Of a stretch of 64,000 bases of DNA, positions 55,936 to 64,000 are shown in pieces; the stretch's first letter is position 1, and each line of letters starts with the position of its first letter. Made by a program: the position numbers and the translations under genes. The stretch comes from Acidovorax sp. A79 (GTDB taxonomy: Bacteria; Pseudomonadota; Gammaproteobacteria; Burkholderiales; Burkholderiaceae_C): contig NZ_AP028672.1 of NCBI RefSeq assembly GCF_041154505.1, positions 4,380,501 through 4,444,500 of the forward strand. Direction: 5' to 3'. The notes under the pieces were generated by a model. That model saw only the letters and a program-made list of their open reading frames with translations, was not told the origin of the DNA and ran no database searches.

Positions 55936-56012
55936 TGGCAGGGGAAGAAGGATTCGAACCTTCGCATGCCGGAATCAAAATCCGGTGCCTTAACCAGCTT
56001 GGCGACTCCCCT
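55936..56012 (-). tRNA. tRNA-Gln (anticodon TTG)
   Basis: Read on the minus strand, the 77-nt sequence starts AGGGGAGTCGCCAAGCTGG and has a 7-bp acceptor stem with one G-T pair. The anticodon arm is CCGGATTTTGATTCCGG with anticodon TTG. The T arm is GAAGGTTCGAATCCTTC, and the 3' end encodes CCA. It lies between ispE and prs, the usual betaproteobacterial position. Confidence 0.95.
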
Positions 56013-56042
56013 ACACAGGTCAACTGCCGAAGGCAGCGAACC

Positions 56043-56900
56043 TTAATTCTCGTCTGATGCCCAGCCTGCCAGAGGATGGATCATCAGATTTTCACATGCC
56101 TTGATCTGCCAGCCCTCGGGGGCACGGTCCAAATCAACTGCGTGTGACATTTGTGCAAACACCGCACTGCCTGAGCCTGTCATCCGGCCTTGCAACCCTC
56201 GCGACCTGAGCCATTCAATGGCTTCGGTGACTTCGGGACAGAGCGCTTGGGCAACGGGCTGCAAGTCGTTTCGACCGAAGTCAAAGTGTGCTGCAGCAAA
56301 GCCTAAGATTGTAGCACTATCTGAATCGCGTTTCAAACTTGGTGACGAAAAAATTGATTTTGTCTCCAAGCCTGCTGCGGGCTTCACGATGGCAAAGCGC
56401 GCTGGCGGCAGTTGGTGTGCTTTCTCAAGCGGCGTGATTGTCTCACCAATTCCTTCGACCCAGGCGTTGTGGCCGCGTAAAAAAAATGGAATGTCGGCAC
56501 CCAGCGTCAATCCGATCTTTTCGAGTGCCGTGCGCGGCAGGTCCAGGCCCCACACCCGATTGAGGGCCAGCAAGGTGGTTGCGGCATCCGACGAGCCGCC
56601 GCCCATGCCCGCTTGCGAAGGCACGCTCTTCAAGACGCCGATGCGCGCGCCCTGGCGGCAGCCCGTGGCCTGCTGCAGGGCACGCGCCGCCTTGATGGTG
56701 AGGTCTATCTCCGGCAATGCGGGACCGATGTCTTCACGCGTGATCTCGCCTGACGCGCAGCGCTCGAAATGGAGCGTGTCGCACCAGTCGACCAGCATGA
56801 AGACCGACTGCAGCAGGTGGTAGCCGTCCGGGCGTCGGCCTGTGACGTGCAGAAAAAGGTTGAGCTTGGCCGGGGCCGGCACGTCATACAGGGCTTGCAT
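56043..56900 (-). CDS. ispE: 4-diphosphocytidyl-2-C-methyl-D-erythritol kinase
   Basis: Phosphorylates CDP-ME in the MEP isoprenoid pathway. The product is 285 residues of the GHMP kinase fold. [22 protein letters not shown] is motif 1. The ATP-binding [18 protein letters not shown] is motif 2, and [11 protein letters not shown] motif 3. The start [14 protein letters not shown] is at 56900. It is 33 bp downstream of lolB and precedes tRNA-Gln. Confidence 0.96.
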   Translation of the reverse strand: MQALYDVPAPAKLNLFLHVTGRRPDGYHLLQSVFMLVDWCDTLHFERCASGEITREDIGPALPEIDLTIKAARALQQATGCRQGARIGVLKSVPSQAGMGGGSSDAATTLLALNRVWGLDLPRTALEKIGLTLGADIPFFLRGHNAWVEGIGETITPLEKAHQLPPARFAIVKPAAGLETKSIFSSPSLKRDSDSATILGFAAAHFDFGRNDLQPVAQALCPEVTEAIEWLRSRGLQGRMTGSGSAVFAQMSHAVDLDRAPEGWQIKACENLMIHPLAGWASDEN

Positions 56901-56933
56901 GGCAACAAACGGTGCGCGAGGAGGGGATGCGGG

Positions 56934-57473
56934 CTAGCGGGTCAGGGCGATGCGCAAGGTGGCCTGTGGCACGGGGTCGTCCCGGTGCGCGACCAGCCGC
57001 CCCTGCTCCAGGGCGGAGAGGTCCGCTCTCCAGCCTGGCACCGTGGCTTGCACGCCCTTGAGCCAGCCAAACAGGGCCGCGACGGGGATGCGCGTGCCGG
57101 TCACATCCTGCAGCAGTGCATCCAGCGAATCGGAGGTGCGGGTCTCCTGCGCGCTGACGAGCTGCGCGTGCCCATCCTTCCAGTCCAGCTGCGCGATGCG
57201 GCTGCCCAGGGGGCTTATCAATGCAAGCCCCCCGCTCTGGGCATTGCCGCGCAGCTCGAACATGGCGGAAAACGACTGCGATGCCTGCCCATCGACTTGC
57301 AGGGCCAGGCGACCGCTCCATGCGTCTTCTTCAGGAGCGGTTTTTTGCATCGGCTGCGCACAACCGGCCAGCCACAACGCGCAGGCAAGCCATGCGAGCA
57401 ACACGGCGAAACGCCGCAGACCTGCAAGGCCGACCATGGGGTGCAGCGGTGTCGTTTGCCAGCCCCGCATCAA
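56934..57473 (-). CDS. lolB: Outer-membrane lipoprotein receptor LolB
   Basis: Accepts lipoproteins from LolA and inserts them into the outer membrane. The product is about 179 residues with a signal peptide and lipobox WLAGC. The body has WSGRLALQVDGQASQSFSAMFELRG and GGLALISPLGSRIAQLDW, the LolB beta-barrel-like core. The annotated start at 57473 gives a long signal region; ATG 57437 (MVGLAGLRRFAVLL) is a likely alternative. It overlaps the upstream TPR gene by 4 bp, a typical TPR-lolB-ispE order. Confidence 0.9.
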   Translation of the reverse strand: MMRGWQTTPLHPMVGLAGLRRFAVLLAWLACALWLAGCAQPMQKTAPEEDAWSGRLALQVDGQASQSFSAMFELRGNAQSGGLALISPLGSRIAQLDWKDGHAQLVSAQETRTSDSLDALLQDVTGTRIPVAALFGWLKGVQATVPGWRADLSALEQGRLVAHRDDPVPQATLRIALTR

Positions 57474-59230
57474 AGGCTGACTCCGAGGCGCGCCAGTGTT
57501 TCCTTGAGGGTCTCGTTGTCGGGGCTCGCGCGCTGGCCTTCCTTCCAGACCCTGACGGCCGCTTCCCTGTCTCCCAGACTCCAGAGCACCTCGCCAAGGT
57601 GCGCGGCGATTTCCACGTCCGGACGCGCCTTGTACGCGGTTTCCAGGTGCCGCCGCGCTTCCGCCTTGTTCCCCATCCGGAATTCCACCCAGCCCAGGCT
57701 GTCCGTGATGAAGGGGTCCGACGGAGCGAACTCCATGGCCTTGAGAATCAGCTGCTTGGCTTCGTCCAGGCGCAAGCCTCGCTCCGCCAGGGAGTAGCCG
57801 AGCGCGTTGTACGCATGATGGTATTGGGGCTTTTGCGCGATGACCTGTCTCAGCAGCCGTTCCATCGTCTCGGGTTGGCCCGCTTTCTCCGCCAGCATGG
57901 CCTGGTCGTAGACCAGCTCCGCGTCATCGGGCGCCAGCGCCACGAGATCGCTCTGGACCGCGTAGGCCTCCCGGTACAGTCGCAGGTCGCGCAGCAATTG
58001 CACTTCGGCCAGCAGCTTCATCCGCTTGTCTTCGGCCGACGTACCGGGCAGGTTGCGCAGCAGCGCGCGCGCCTGGGCCACCTTGCCCTGGCGCGCCAGC
58101 AGGGATGCGCGGCGGCTTTGCGCGCTGAAGACTTCATCGACGTTGTCGATGCGTCCCAGCCATGCCTCGGCGGCCGCGAAATCCTGCTTCTTCTCTGCGA
58201 TTTGCGCGTACAGCAAGTAGGCTTGCGTCAACCCCTTCTGGCGTACGTCCGCATCCGGAGAGGCCGACACAAGTTCCATGAAGCGCTGCAGCGAACTCTC
58301 CGACGCGGGCAGGCGGTTGTCCTGGAATTGCAAGGTGGCGAGCACCAGCCATGCTTCCACCAGTTCCGGCTTGTCCCTGGTGACAAATTCCAGCTGATGG
58401 CTGGCGTCCGGATAGCGCTGCAAGCCCAGAAGCACCCGGGCATACGCCATCCTGAGCTCGGGGACCGGCTGCTTGGCGAGTGCCTGTGTCACCAAGGGTT
58501 CGGCCTCGGGGGTGTTCTCTTCCATCAGCTCGAGCGCCAGCACGGCGGCAGCCTCGTTGGCGTTGTCCAGGGCCTGTGCCCTGCGCGCAGCGTCCAGCGC
58601 TCCCGGCTTGTCGCCAGCCGCCATGCGCAGGCGCCCCAGGGACACCCAGGCCACCGGTCCGGTGGCGGGGTGCGCGAGTTCGTCGACAAGGGCCGCTTCC
58701 ACCACCTTGGCCGCCAGTGCCTTGTCACTCGCGCGTCCGTACATCTGGGGCAGTGCGGAAAGCGTGGACGCCTTGGCGCGGGGCGGGGACTGGGCAAGCT
58801 CCTGGCGCAGCAGATCGGGGGTTTCGCCAATCCGGTTCAGCGCAACCAGAATCTGGAGTACATAGCGGTTGGCTTCCCGTGACTGCGGCAGTGCTTCCTT
58901 CCACGCCTTGGCGGCTGCCAGCGCGTACTCGCCCGAGCGCGACTGCAGTGCGATGTCCGCTGCCCTCTGGTAAAGCTGTCCATCCGCGCTGCGGCGTGCC
59001 GCCTCGAGCATGAACGCGTAGCCGGCACCCGGGTCACCGGTCCGCGCACTGATCTCGCCCAGAAAAATCTCGTAAAACAATTCCGCATCCAGCGCCGGAT
59101 TGGATGCCACGGGGGCTTCGCCGGTGGCGGGAGGGGCGTCGCCCCCCGGCTGTTGCGCCCATGCTGAGTGGGCAGCTACCGCGATAACGGTAGTCAATGC
59201 GGCGATCCGAAAACTGTGAAATGGCACCAT
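57470..59230 (-). CDS. Exported tetratricopeptide repeat protein
   Basis: A 586-residue protein with a signal peptide ([27 protein letters not shown]) and many TPR units from about residue 50 to the end, for example [25 protein letters not shown] and [24 protein letters not shown]. It is probably periplasmic or outer-membrane associated. It is coupled by a 4-bp overlap to lolB, as in many betaproteobacteria, suggesting a role linked to the envelope; the exact function is not known. It is divergent from mutM, with 47 bp between the starts. Confidence 0.87.
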   Translation of the reverse strand: MVPFHSFRIAALTTVIAVAAHSAWAQQPGGDAPPATGEAPVASNPALDAELFYEIFLGEISARTGDPGAGYAFMLEAARRSADGQLYQRAADIALQSRSGEYALAAAKAWKEALPQSREANRYVLQILVALNRIGETPDLLRQELAQSPPRAKASTLSALPQMYGRASDKALAAKVVEAALVDELAHPATGPVAWVSLGRLRMAAGDKPGALDAARRAQALDNANEAAAVLALELMEENTPEAEPLVTQALAKQPVPELRMAYARVLLGLQRYPDASHQLEFVTRDKPELVEAWLVLATLQFQDNRLPASESSLQRFMELVSASPDADVRQKGLTQAYLLYAQIAEKKQDFAAAEAWLGRIDNVDEVFSAQSRRASLLARQGKVAQARALLRNLPGTSAEDKRMKLLAEVQLLRDLRLYREAYAVQSDLVALAPDDAELVYDQAMLAEKAGQPETMERLLRQVIAQKPQYHHAYNALGYSLAERGLRLDEAKQLILKAMEFAPSDPFITDSLGWVEFRMGNKAEARRHLETAYKARPDVEIAAHLGEVLWSLGDREAAVRVWKEGQRASPDNETLKETLARLGVSL

Positions 59231-59277
59231 CGGGTCATAATAATCCATGCCTGTTAACCCATTGCCGGGGTCTTCGT

Positions 59278-60093
59278 ATGCCTGAGTTGCCCGAGGTGGA
59301 AGTGACGCGCCGCAGTTTGGCCGATGCCATCACTGGCGCCCGCATCGAGGCCGTCACACTGGGAAAACCCCTGCGCTGGCCCCTGGGTTGCCCCCCTCAG
59401 ACCCTGATAGGCCAGCACGTGGTGGACCTGCGCCGTCGCGGCAAGTACCTGCTGGCCGATACCAGCAGCGGGGTCCTGCTCCTGCACCTCGGGATGTCCG
59501 GAAGCCTTCGGTTCACCCGAGGGTTGCCTGCGGCGGGCGTCCATGATCACTTCGACATGGTGACCAGCCAGGGAACGCTGCGGCTGCATGATCCCCGCCG
59601 GTTCGGTGCGGTGGTTTACGCCACGGGGGAGGAGGATCCGGTCGCTGCCAAGTTGCTCGGGGGATTGGGCATGGAGCCTCTGTCCGAAGCGTTTTCTCTC
59701 GCGGCCTTCCAGTCGGGGCTGAAAAAGAGCCAGATGCCCATCAAGCAGTTGCTCCTGGCCGGCCGGCTTGTGGTGGGGGTTGGCAACATCTATGCCTCGG
59801 AAGTGCTTTTCCTGGCCGGCATCCGGCCGACCACGAGTGCTTCGCGCATTGGGCCCGCACGGGTGCGGAAACTGCATGAAGCCATTCGCGTGGTGCTTGC
59901 GCGGGCGGTGGAGCTGGGGGGCAGCACATTGCGCGACTTTTCCAATGCGGATGGCACCGCGGGGCACTTTCAGACCCAGGCAAATGTCTATGGGCGCGAT
60001 GGAGCGCCGTGCCACGTGTGCGCCACTCCGATACGCGTTCTGCGCCAAGGACAGCGGAGCAGCTATTTTTGCCCGGCATGCCAGCGGCCCTGA
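59278..60093 (+). CDS. mutM: Formamidopyrimidine-DNA glycosylase
   Basis: Removes 8-oxoguanine and FapyG from DNA and nicks the abasic site. The product is 271 residues. [14 protein letters not shown] provides the catalytic Pro2 and Glu3. The helix-two-turn-helix region includes [15 protein letters not shown]. The C-terminal zinc finger is [27 protein letters not shown] 59278 is fixed by the N-terminal proline. A dynamin-like GTPase gene and mutY follow on the same strand. Confidence 0.97.
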   Translation: MPELPEVEVTRRSLADAITGARIEAVTLGKPLRWPLGCPPQTLIGQHVVDLRRRGKYLLADTSSGVLLLHLGMSGSLRFTRGLPAAGVHDHFDMVTSQGTLRLHDPRRFGAVVYATGEEDPVAAKLLGGLGMEPLSEAFSLAAFQSGLKKSQMPIKQLLLAGRLVVGVGNIYASEVLFLAGIRPTTSASRIGPARVRKLHEAIRVVLARAVELGGSTLRDFSNADGTAGHFQTQANVYGRDGAPCHVCATPIRVLRQGQRSSYFCPACQRP

Positions 60094-60200
60094 GGCGAGC
60101 GGGGGCGCGGCCTGGCCCAAATGACAGCCCGTGGGCCGTCGATGCTATATTTTGTGTATATGCCTGCCTTGTAGGCCATACATAGATCTCTGGGAGCACA

Positions 60201-62165
60201 GTGGGACCTTCATTCAACGAGCAGTTCGACCAGCACGGCGTCTGGCGGCGTGAGTTCGCCCAGCAACTCAAGCGGCTGGCCGAGTGGATGTCTTCGCACG
60301 AGCTCATGGACGCTGCCGTGCAGGAACGGCTGCACCGTCTGGAGGAGCAGGTTCGCAGCGACAAGGTCATGGTGGCGTTCGTTGCCGAGTTCTCGCGCGG
60401 CAAATCCGAGTTGATCAACGCGATCTTCTTTGCCGACTATGGACGCCGCATCATGCCTGCGAGTGCGGGGCGCACCACCATGTGCCCCACGGAACTCGGC
60501 TACGACGCCAGCGTGGCGCCCAGCCTTCGGTTGCTGCCGATTGAAACCCGCCTACAGATGCAGAGCCTGGCCGAGTGGAGGGTCAAAACGGATCGCTGGC
60601 AGGAGATTCCTCTGGACGTCGGCAACGCAGACCAGATTGCCAAGGCGCTCGAGAAAGTCGCCGAAGTGCGCAAGGTCAGCCTGGACAACGCGCGCGCACT
60701 GGGCTTCTGGCACGATGACCTGACCGATGAGAACCCCGTGCCCGACGCCCAGGGGCTCGTGGAAGTGCCCATGTGGCGCCACGCCATCATCAATATTCCG
60801 CACCCCTTGCTCAAGCAGGGGCTGGTGATCCTCGATACCCCAGGGCTGAACGCCGTGGGCGCGGAGCCCGAACTCACGGTCAATCTCATCCCGCAGGCAC
60901 ATGCGGTCGTTTTCATCCTGAGTGCCGACACCGGCGTGACCCGTTCCGACCTGTCCATCTGGCGCGAGCATCTGGCCATTTCAGCGGACAGCATGGATGC
61001 CCGGCTGGTGGTGTTGAACAAGATCGATACGCTGTGGGACACGCTCAACTCGGCCGAACAGGTGCAGGCGCAGATGGAGCGCCAGTGCAGCACTTCCGCG
61101 GAAATGCTGGGGGTTCCCCTGGAGAGGGTGGTCCCGGTGTCCGCGCAGAAAGGCCTGGTCGCCAAGATCACCGCCGACGATCTGCTGCTGGAAACCAGCG
61201 GACTGCCGGTGTTGGAAGAGGCTCTGGCCAAGGGCATCATGGGCCGGCGTCAGTCGATTCTGCGGGCGGCGGTGGCCAATGGCGTCGCCAGCCTGCGCAC
61301 TGAAACCTCCCGCGTCATCAATATCCGGCGCCGCGATCTCGACGACCAGATGGCCGAGTTGCGCAGCCTCCGTGGCAAGAACGCATCGGTGATCGAATCG
61401 ATGCGCCACCGCGTCGAGCAGGAGCAGCGCGAATTCGACCTGAGCACGACCAAGATACAGGCGGTGCGCGCTGTTCACCTCAAGCTTCTCCGTGACGTGT
61501 TCCAGCAACTGGGCGCCAAGGCGCTCAAGGCGGAACTCTCTGAACTGGCGCAGACGCTGCAACAGAAGGGGCTCAAGCTGGGGGTCAAGAAAATTTATGT
61601 CCAGACCTTCGACAAACTGCGCGGCACACTGGACAAGGCACAGGCATCGGGCACCGAGATCCAGGCCATGCTGGGTGGAACGTTCAGGCAACTCAATGCC
61701 GAGTTCGGTTTTTCCCTTCAAGTGCCTTCAGCCCCCCAGCTGGAGCATTTCACGCACGATCTGAACCAGATCGAACAAAGCCATCTGCAGTACCTCGGCA
61801 TGGGCAATGCGCTGAAGCTGGCACAGCCCGAGTTCGCGGAACGCCTGGTGCGGGCCTTGGCCATGCGGCTGCGTACCGTGTACGAGTCCGCAGCGAACGA
61901 TCTGGAACTGTGGAGCAAATCCGCCACCGCCCAGCTGGATGCCCAATTGCGTGAACGTCGCCGCAGTTTTGCGCGCCGCATCGAAGCCGTCGATCGCATA
62001 CAGCATGCGGCCAGTGGCTTGGTGGAGCGCATCGCGGAAATAGAGTCGAGCGAGGACGAGCTGGTTCAGCTGGAGCACAGGCTGCAGGAACTGACCGCGA
62101 AGCTCATTGCCCTGCCGGGACTGGAATCCGCGACCACCGACAGCAGCCATCCTGTCTCGGCATGA
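60201..62165 (+). CDS. Bacterial dynamin-like GTPase
   Basis: A 654-residue large GTPase. The P-loop is AEFSRGKS (residues 62-69), with Ala at the usual first Gly. The switch-2 motif DTPGLNAVGAEPEL and the specificity motif VVLNKIDTL are intact. After about residue 350 the protein is long alpha-helical with coiled coils (RRRDLDDQMAELRSLRGK and SSEDELVQLEHRLQEL). No clear membrane helix is seen, unlike some dynamin-like proteins. The start is GTG 60201. The stop overlaps the mutY ATG (ATGA), so it is translationally coupled to mutY. Confidence 0.87.
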   Translation: MGPSFNEQFDQHGVWRREFAQQLKRLAEWMSSHELMDAAVQERLHRLEEQVRSDKVMVAFVAEFSRGKSELINAIFFADYGRRIMPASAGRTTMCPTELGYDASVAPSLRLLPIETRLQMQSLAEWRVKTDRWQEIPLDVGNADQIAKALEKVAEVRKVSLDNARALGFWHDDLTDENPVPDAQGLVEVPMWRHAIINIPHPLLKQGLVILDTPGLNAVGAEPELTVNLIPQAHAVVFILSADTGVTRSDLSIWREHLAISADSMDARLVVLNKIDTLWDTLNSAEQVQAQMERQCSTSAEMLGVPLERVVPVSAQKGLVAKITADDLLLETSGLPVLEEALAKGIMGRRQSILRAAVANGVASLRTETSRVINIRRRDLDDQMAELRSLRGKNASVIESMRHRVEQEQREFDLSTTKIQAVRAVHLKLLRDVFQQLGAKALKAELSELAQTLQQKGLKLGVKKIYVQTFDKLRGTLDKAQASGTEIQAMLGGTFRQLNAEFGFSLQVPSAPQLEHFTHDLNQIEQSHLQYLGMGNALKLAQPEFAERLVRALAMRLRTVYESAANDLELWSKSATAQLDAQLRERRRSFARRIEAVDRIQHAASGLVERIAEIESSEDELVQLEHRLQELTAKLIALPGLESATTDSSHPVSA

Positions 62166-63232
62166 GCGCCACGGAGCACGGGAGCGTGGCGGAGCGCGTG
62201 GTCGCATGGCAGTCGACGCACGGGCGCAACCATCTGCCCTGGCAGCAAACACGTGATCCGTATAGGGTCTGGCTGTCGGAAATCATGCTGCAGCAAACCC
62301 AGGTTGCCACGGTTCTCGACTACTACGCGCGCTTTCTTGCGCGTTTCCCCGATGTGAGGGCGCTGGCCCAGGCCGGGCAGGACGAAGTGATGGGGCTGTG
62401 GAGCGGGCTGGGCTACTACACCCGTGCCCGCAACCTGCATCGCTGCGCCCAGCAGGTGGTCGCCGAACATGGGGGCGTATTTCCCGACACTGCCGCAGTG
62501 CTGGCGACTTTGCCGGGGATTGGCCGGTCCACGGCGGGAGCGATCGCAGCCTTCTGTTTTTCTGAGCGAGTCCCCATTCTGGATGCCAATGTCCGCAGGG
62601 TGCTCACGCGCCTGCTCGGGTTCGACAAGGATCTGGCGTCGGCAGGAAATGAACGTCTGTTGTGGGAGGAGGCGCAGGCACTGCTCCCCAGGAAAAATCT
62701 GCATGCTGCCATGCCCCGCTACACGCAGGGGCTCATGGATCTGGGCGCCTCGGTCTGTACTCCAAAAATGCCGCGCTGCGGGCAGTGCCCCCTGGCAAGC
62801 GGCTGCGCAGCGTCCAGGGCCGGCGACGCGGAGCGTTATCCCGTCAAGACGCGCAGGCTGGTGCGCCGTTCAGAATCCTGGCAACTGCTCGTGCTTCGAA
62901 ATCCCGGGGGCCGGGTTTGGTTGCAGCGTCGTCCGGCGGCTGGCATCTGGGCGGGAATGCACTGCGTTCCGGTATTTGCCGACGGTGCCTCTCTCATGGG
63001 CTGTGTCGCGTCTTTGGGCGATGCGTCCCGCATTTCCTGCAATGAGCTGCAGCCGTTTCTTCACGTGCTGACGCACAGGGATCTGCATCTTCATCCCGTT
63101 CTGGTCGCGGGGGACATTGCAGAGCGTCCCACGGAAGACGGCGGGTGGTTTGGTGCCGACGAATGGCACTCCATCGGCCTGCCGGCGCCTATCCGCAAGC
63201 TGCTTGATTCGACGCAGGCGCAGCTTTGGTGA
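62162..63232 (+). CDS. mutY: A/G-specific adenine glycosylase
   Basis: Removes adenine mispaired with 8-oxoguanine. The product is 356 residues. LPWQQTRDPYRVWLSEIMLQQTQV is the MutY signature with the catalytic Glu. The helix-hairpin-helix is LPGIGRSTAGAIAAF with the following LDANVRRVL. The 4Fe-4S motif is CTPKMPRCGQCPLASGC. A C-terminal Nudix-like lesion-recognition domain (about residues 235-356) completes it. It converges with rapZ. Confidence 0.97.
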   Translation: MSATEHGSVAERVVAWQSTHGRNHLPWQQTRDPYRVWLSEIMLQQTQVATVLDYYARFLARFPDVRALAQAGQDEVMGLWSGLGYYTRARNLHRCAQQVVAEHGGVFPDTAAVLATLPGIGRSTAGAIAAFCFSERVPILDANVRRVLTRLLGFDKDLASAGNERLLWEEAQALLPRKNLHAAMPRYTQGLMDLGASVCTPKMPRCGQCPLASGCAASRAGDAERYPVKTRRLVRRSESWQLLVLRNPGGRVWLQRRPAAGIWAGMHCVPVFADGASLMGCVASLGDASRISCNELQPFLHVLTHRDLHLHPVLVAGDIAERPTEDGGWFGADEWHSIGLPAPIRKLLDSTQAQLW

Positions 63233-63263
63233 TGGGGGTGGGGGGTGTGCGCGTTACCGCGCC

Positions 63264-64000
63264 TTACCGCCCATCCAGTTCCCGGTGCCTCTTCAGTGCG
63301 GTCCAGCGGCTGTTCAGAACCTCGGCGAGGCGCTCCACCAGATAGACCGAGCGGTGCTGGCCACCGGTGCAGCCTATGGCCACGGTAACGTAGCTGCGGT
63401 GGTTGCGGTCAAGCATTTCCAGCCAGTGCGCAAGGAACTGCTCGATGTGCGCCTGCATTAACGAGACGTCGGGCTGCTGGCGCAGGAAGTGGGCAACAGG
63501 CTCGTCCAGCCCGGTCAGGTCACGCAATGAGGGCTCATAGTGCGGATTGGGCAGCATCCGAACATCGAAGACGTAGTCCGCGTCCATCGGTATGCCGCGC
63601 TTGAACGCAAAGGATTGAAACACCAGGGTCATCTGCCCCCGGGCCGTGACGATCAAGCTCTTGACGTAGCTTTGCAGTTGCGAGGCCCGTATCGTGCTCG
63701 TGTCGATCACATGCGACTGCTCTCGCAGCTCGGCCAGCAGCTCACGCTCCAGTTCGATGATCTGCACCAGCGCCTTGCGCCCCTGCTGGAGGTCGTCGTG
63801 CGACAGTGGGTGGCGTCGCCGTGTTTCCGAAAAGCGCCGCACCAGGGTGTCGATCGTTGCATCCAGAAAAATGGATTGCACCAGCACACCCTGGCTCCTG
63901 AGCCTATGGAGCTCCTGCGGCACCTGGTGCAAGGATGTGGCGCTGCGGACGTCCATTGCGATGGCAACGCGGTTCCCGTGGTGGCGGTGCTCCAGTGCCA
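63264..64000 (-). CDS. rapZ: RNase adapter RapZ, C-terminal part (5' truncated by window)
   Basis: The visible frame covers about 245 residues and continues beyond the window's right edge, so the N-terminal P-loop is not seen. [26 protein letters not shown] and [26 protein letters not shown] are RapZ/YvcJ blocks, as is [19 protein letters not shown] near the C terminus. In E. coli RapZ delivers the sRNA GlmZ to RNase E in response to glucosamine-6-phosphate; in other groups the role is less clear. It converges with mutY, with 31 bp between the stops. Confidence 0.95.
   Translation of the reverse strand, partial: ALEHRHHGNRVAIAMDVRSATSLHQVPQELHRLRSQGVLVQSIFLDATIDTLVRRFSETRRRHPLSHDDLQQGRKALVQIIELERELLAELREQSHVIDTSTIRASQLQSYVKSLIVTARGQMTLVFQSFAFKRGIPMDADYVFDVRMLPNPHYEPSLRDLTGLDEPVAHFLRQQPDVSLMQAHIEQFLAHWLEMLDRNHRSYVTVAIGCTGGQHRSVYLVERLAEVLNSRWTALKRHRELDGR

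Noticed and set aside
60120..60200. AT-rich patch upstream of the dynamin-like gene as a defined promoter
   Set aside because: TATA-like hexamers occur, but no convincing -35/-10 pair with proper spacing could be chosen by eye.

Overview
The window is GC-rich, densely coding chromosomal DNA from a betaproteobacterium, most likely a Comamonadaceae member close to Acidovorax (order Burkholderiales). Three things point there: the protein sequences, the presence of ubiquinone-pathway genes, and the gene orders ispE-tRNA(Gln)-prs-rplY-pth and serA-(FAD/Fe-S fusion)-HIT-DUF971-ubiE-Tim44-ubiJ-ubiB. I see no prophage, transposase, CRISPR array or rRNA. Taxonomy is inferred from general knowledge, not from a search.

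Layout. 1-4.9 kb: 3' end of obgE, proB, rppH, proS and a lytic transglycosylase. 5.1-11.6 kb (minus strand): a CNNM/CorC-type CBS membrane protein, a Lon-like AAA ATPase without a protease domain, grxD, prmC, prfA and hemA. 11.7-13.0 kb: a small membrane protein and a Bug-type binding protein. 13.2-18.6 kb (minus): a complete ugpBAEC-ugpQ glycerol-phosphodiester uptake operon, with a candidate PhoB box upstream and a terminator-like hairpin between ugpB and ugpA. 18.9-30.8 kb: serA, a 1309-residue FAD/Fe-S oxidoreductase, HIT, DUF971, ubiE, Tim44-like, ubiJ, ubiB and a sodium:solute symporter. 30.8-39.1 kb: FmdB-like protein, DUF502, aspS, a lipoprotein, a Nudix hydrolase, a degenerate-receiver/TPR protein (minus), an EEP-family phosphatase and clsB. 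39.3-43.5 kb: folE, a BLUF blue-light sensor, an EamA transporter, DUF429, a small secreted protein and a histidine phosphatase. 43.5-52.7 kb (minus): a dipeptide-type ABC operon followed by its binding protein and an amidase, then a small membrane-anchored protein and a TTC38-like protein. 52.9-64 kb: YfhL-type ferredoxin, pth, rplY, prs, tRNA-Gln, ispE, lolB, a TPR protein, mutM, a dynamin-like GTPase, mutY and the 3' part of rapZ.

The most striking signal is not a gene. Twelve copies of a dispersed element share an exact 42-nt architecture with no length variation: a 5-bp hairpin with a 7-nt loop, a 4-nt spacer, then a 7-bp hairpin with a 7-nt loop. Several copies carry paired (compensatory) changes in the stems. 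Ten copies are intergenic. Two lie inside genes and are translated in frame, one as an interdomain linker and one as a C-terminal tail. A second, GC-rich repeat family sits directly after several stop codons.

Other points of interest are a dynamin-like GTPase between mutM and mutY, a BLUF sensor 2 bp downstream of folE, a response-regulator-like protein whose phosphoacceptor Asp is Glu, and a compact structured intergenic region that could encode a small RNA.
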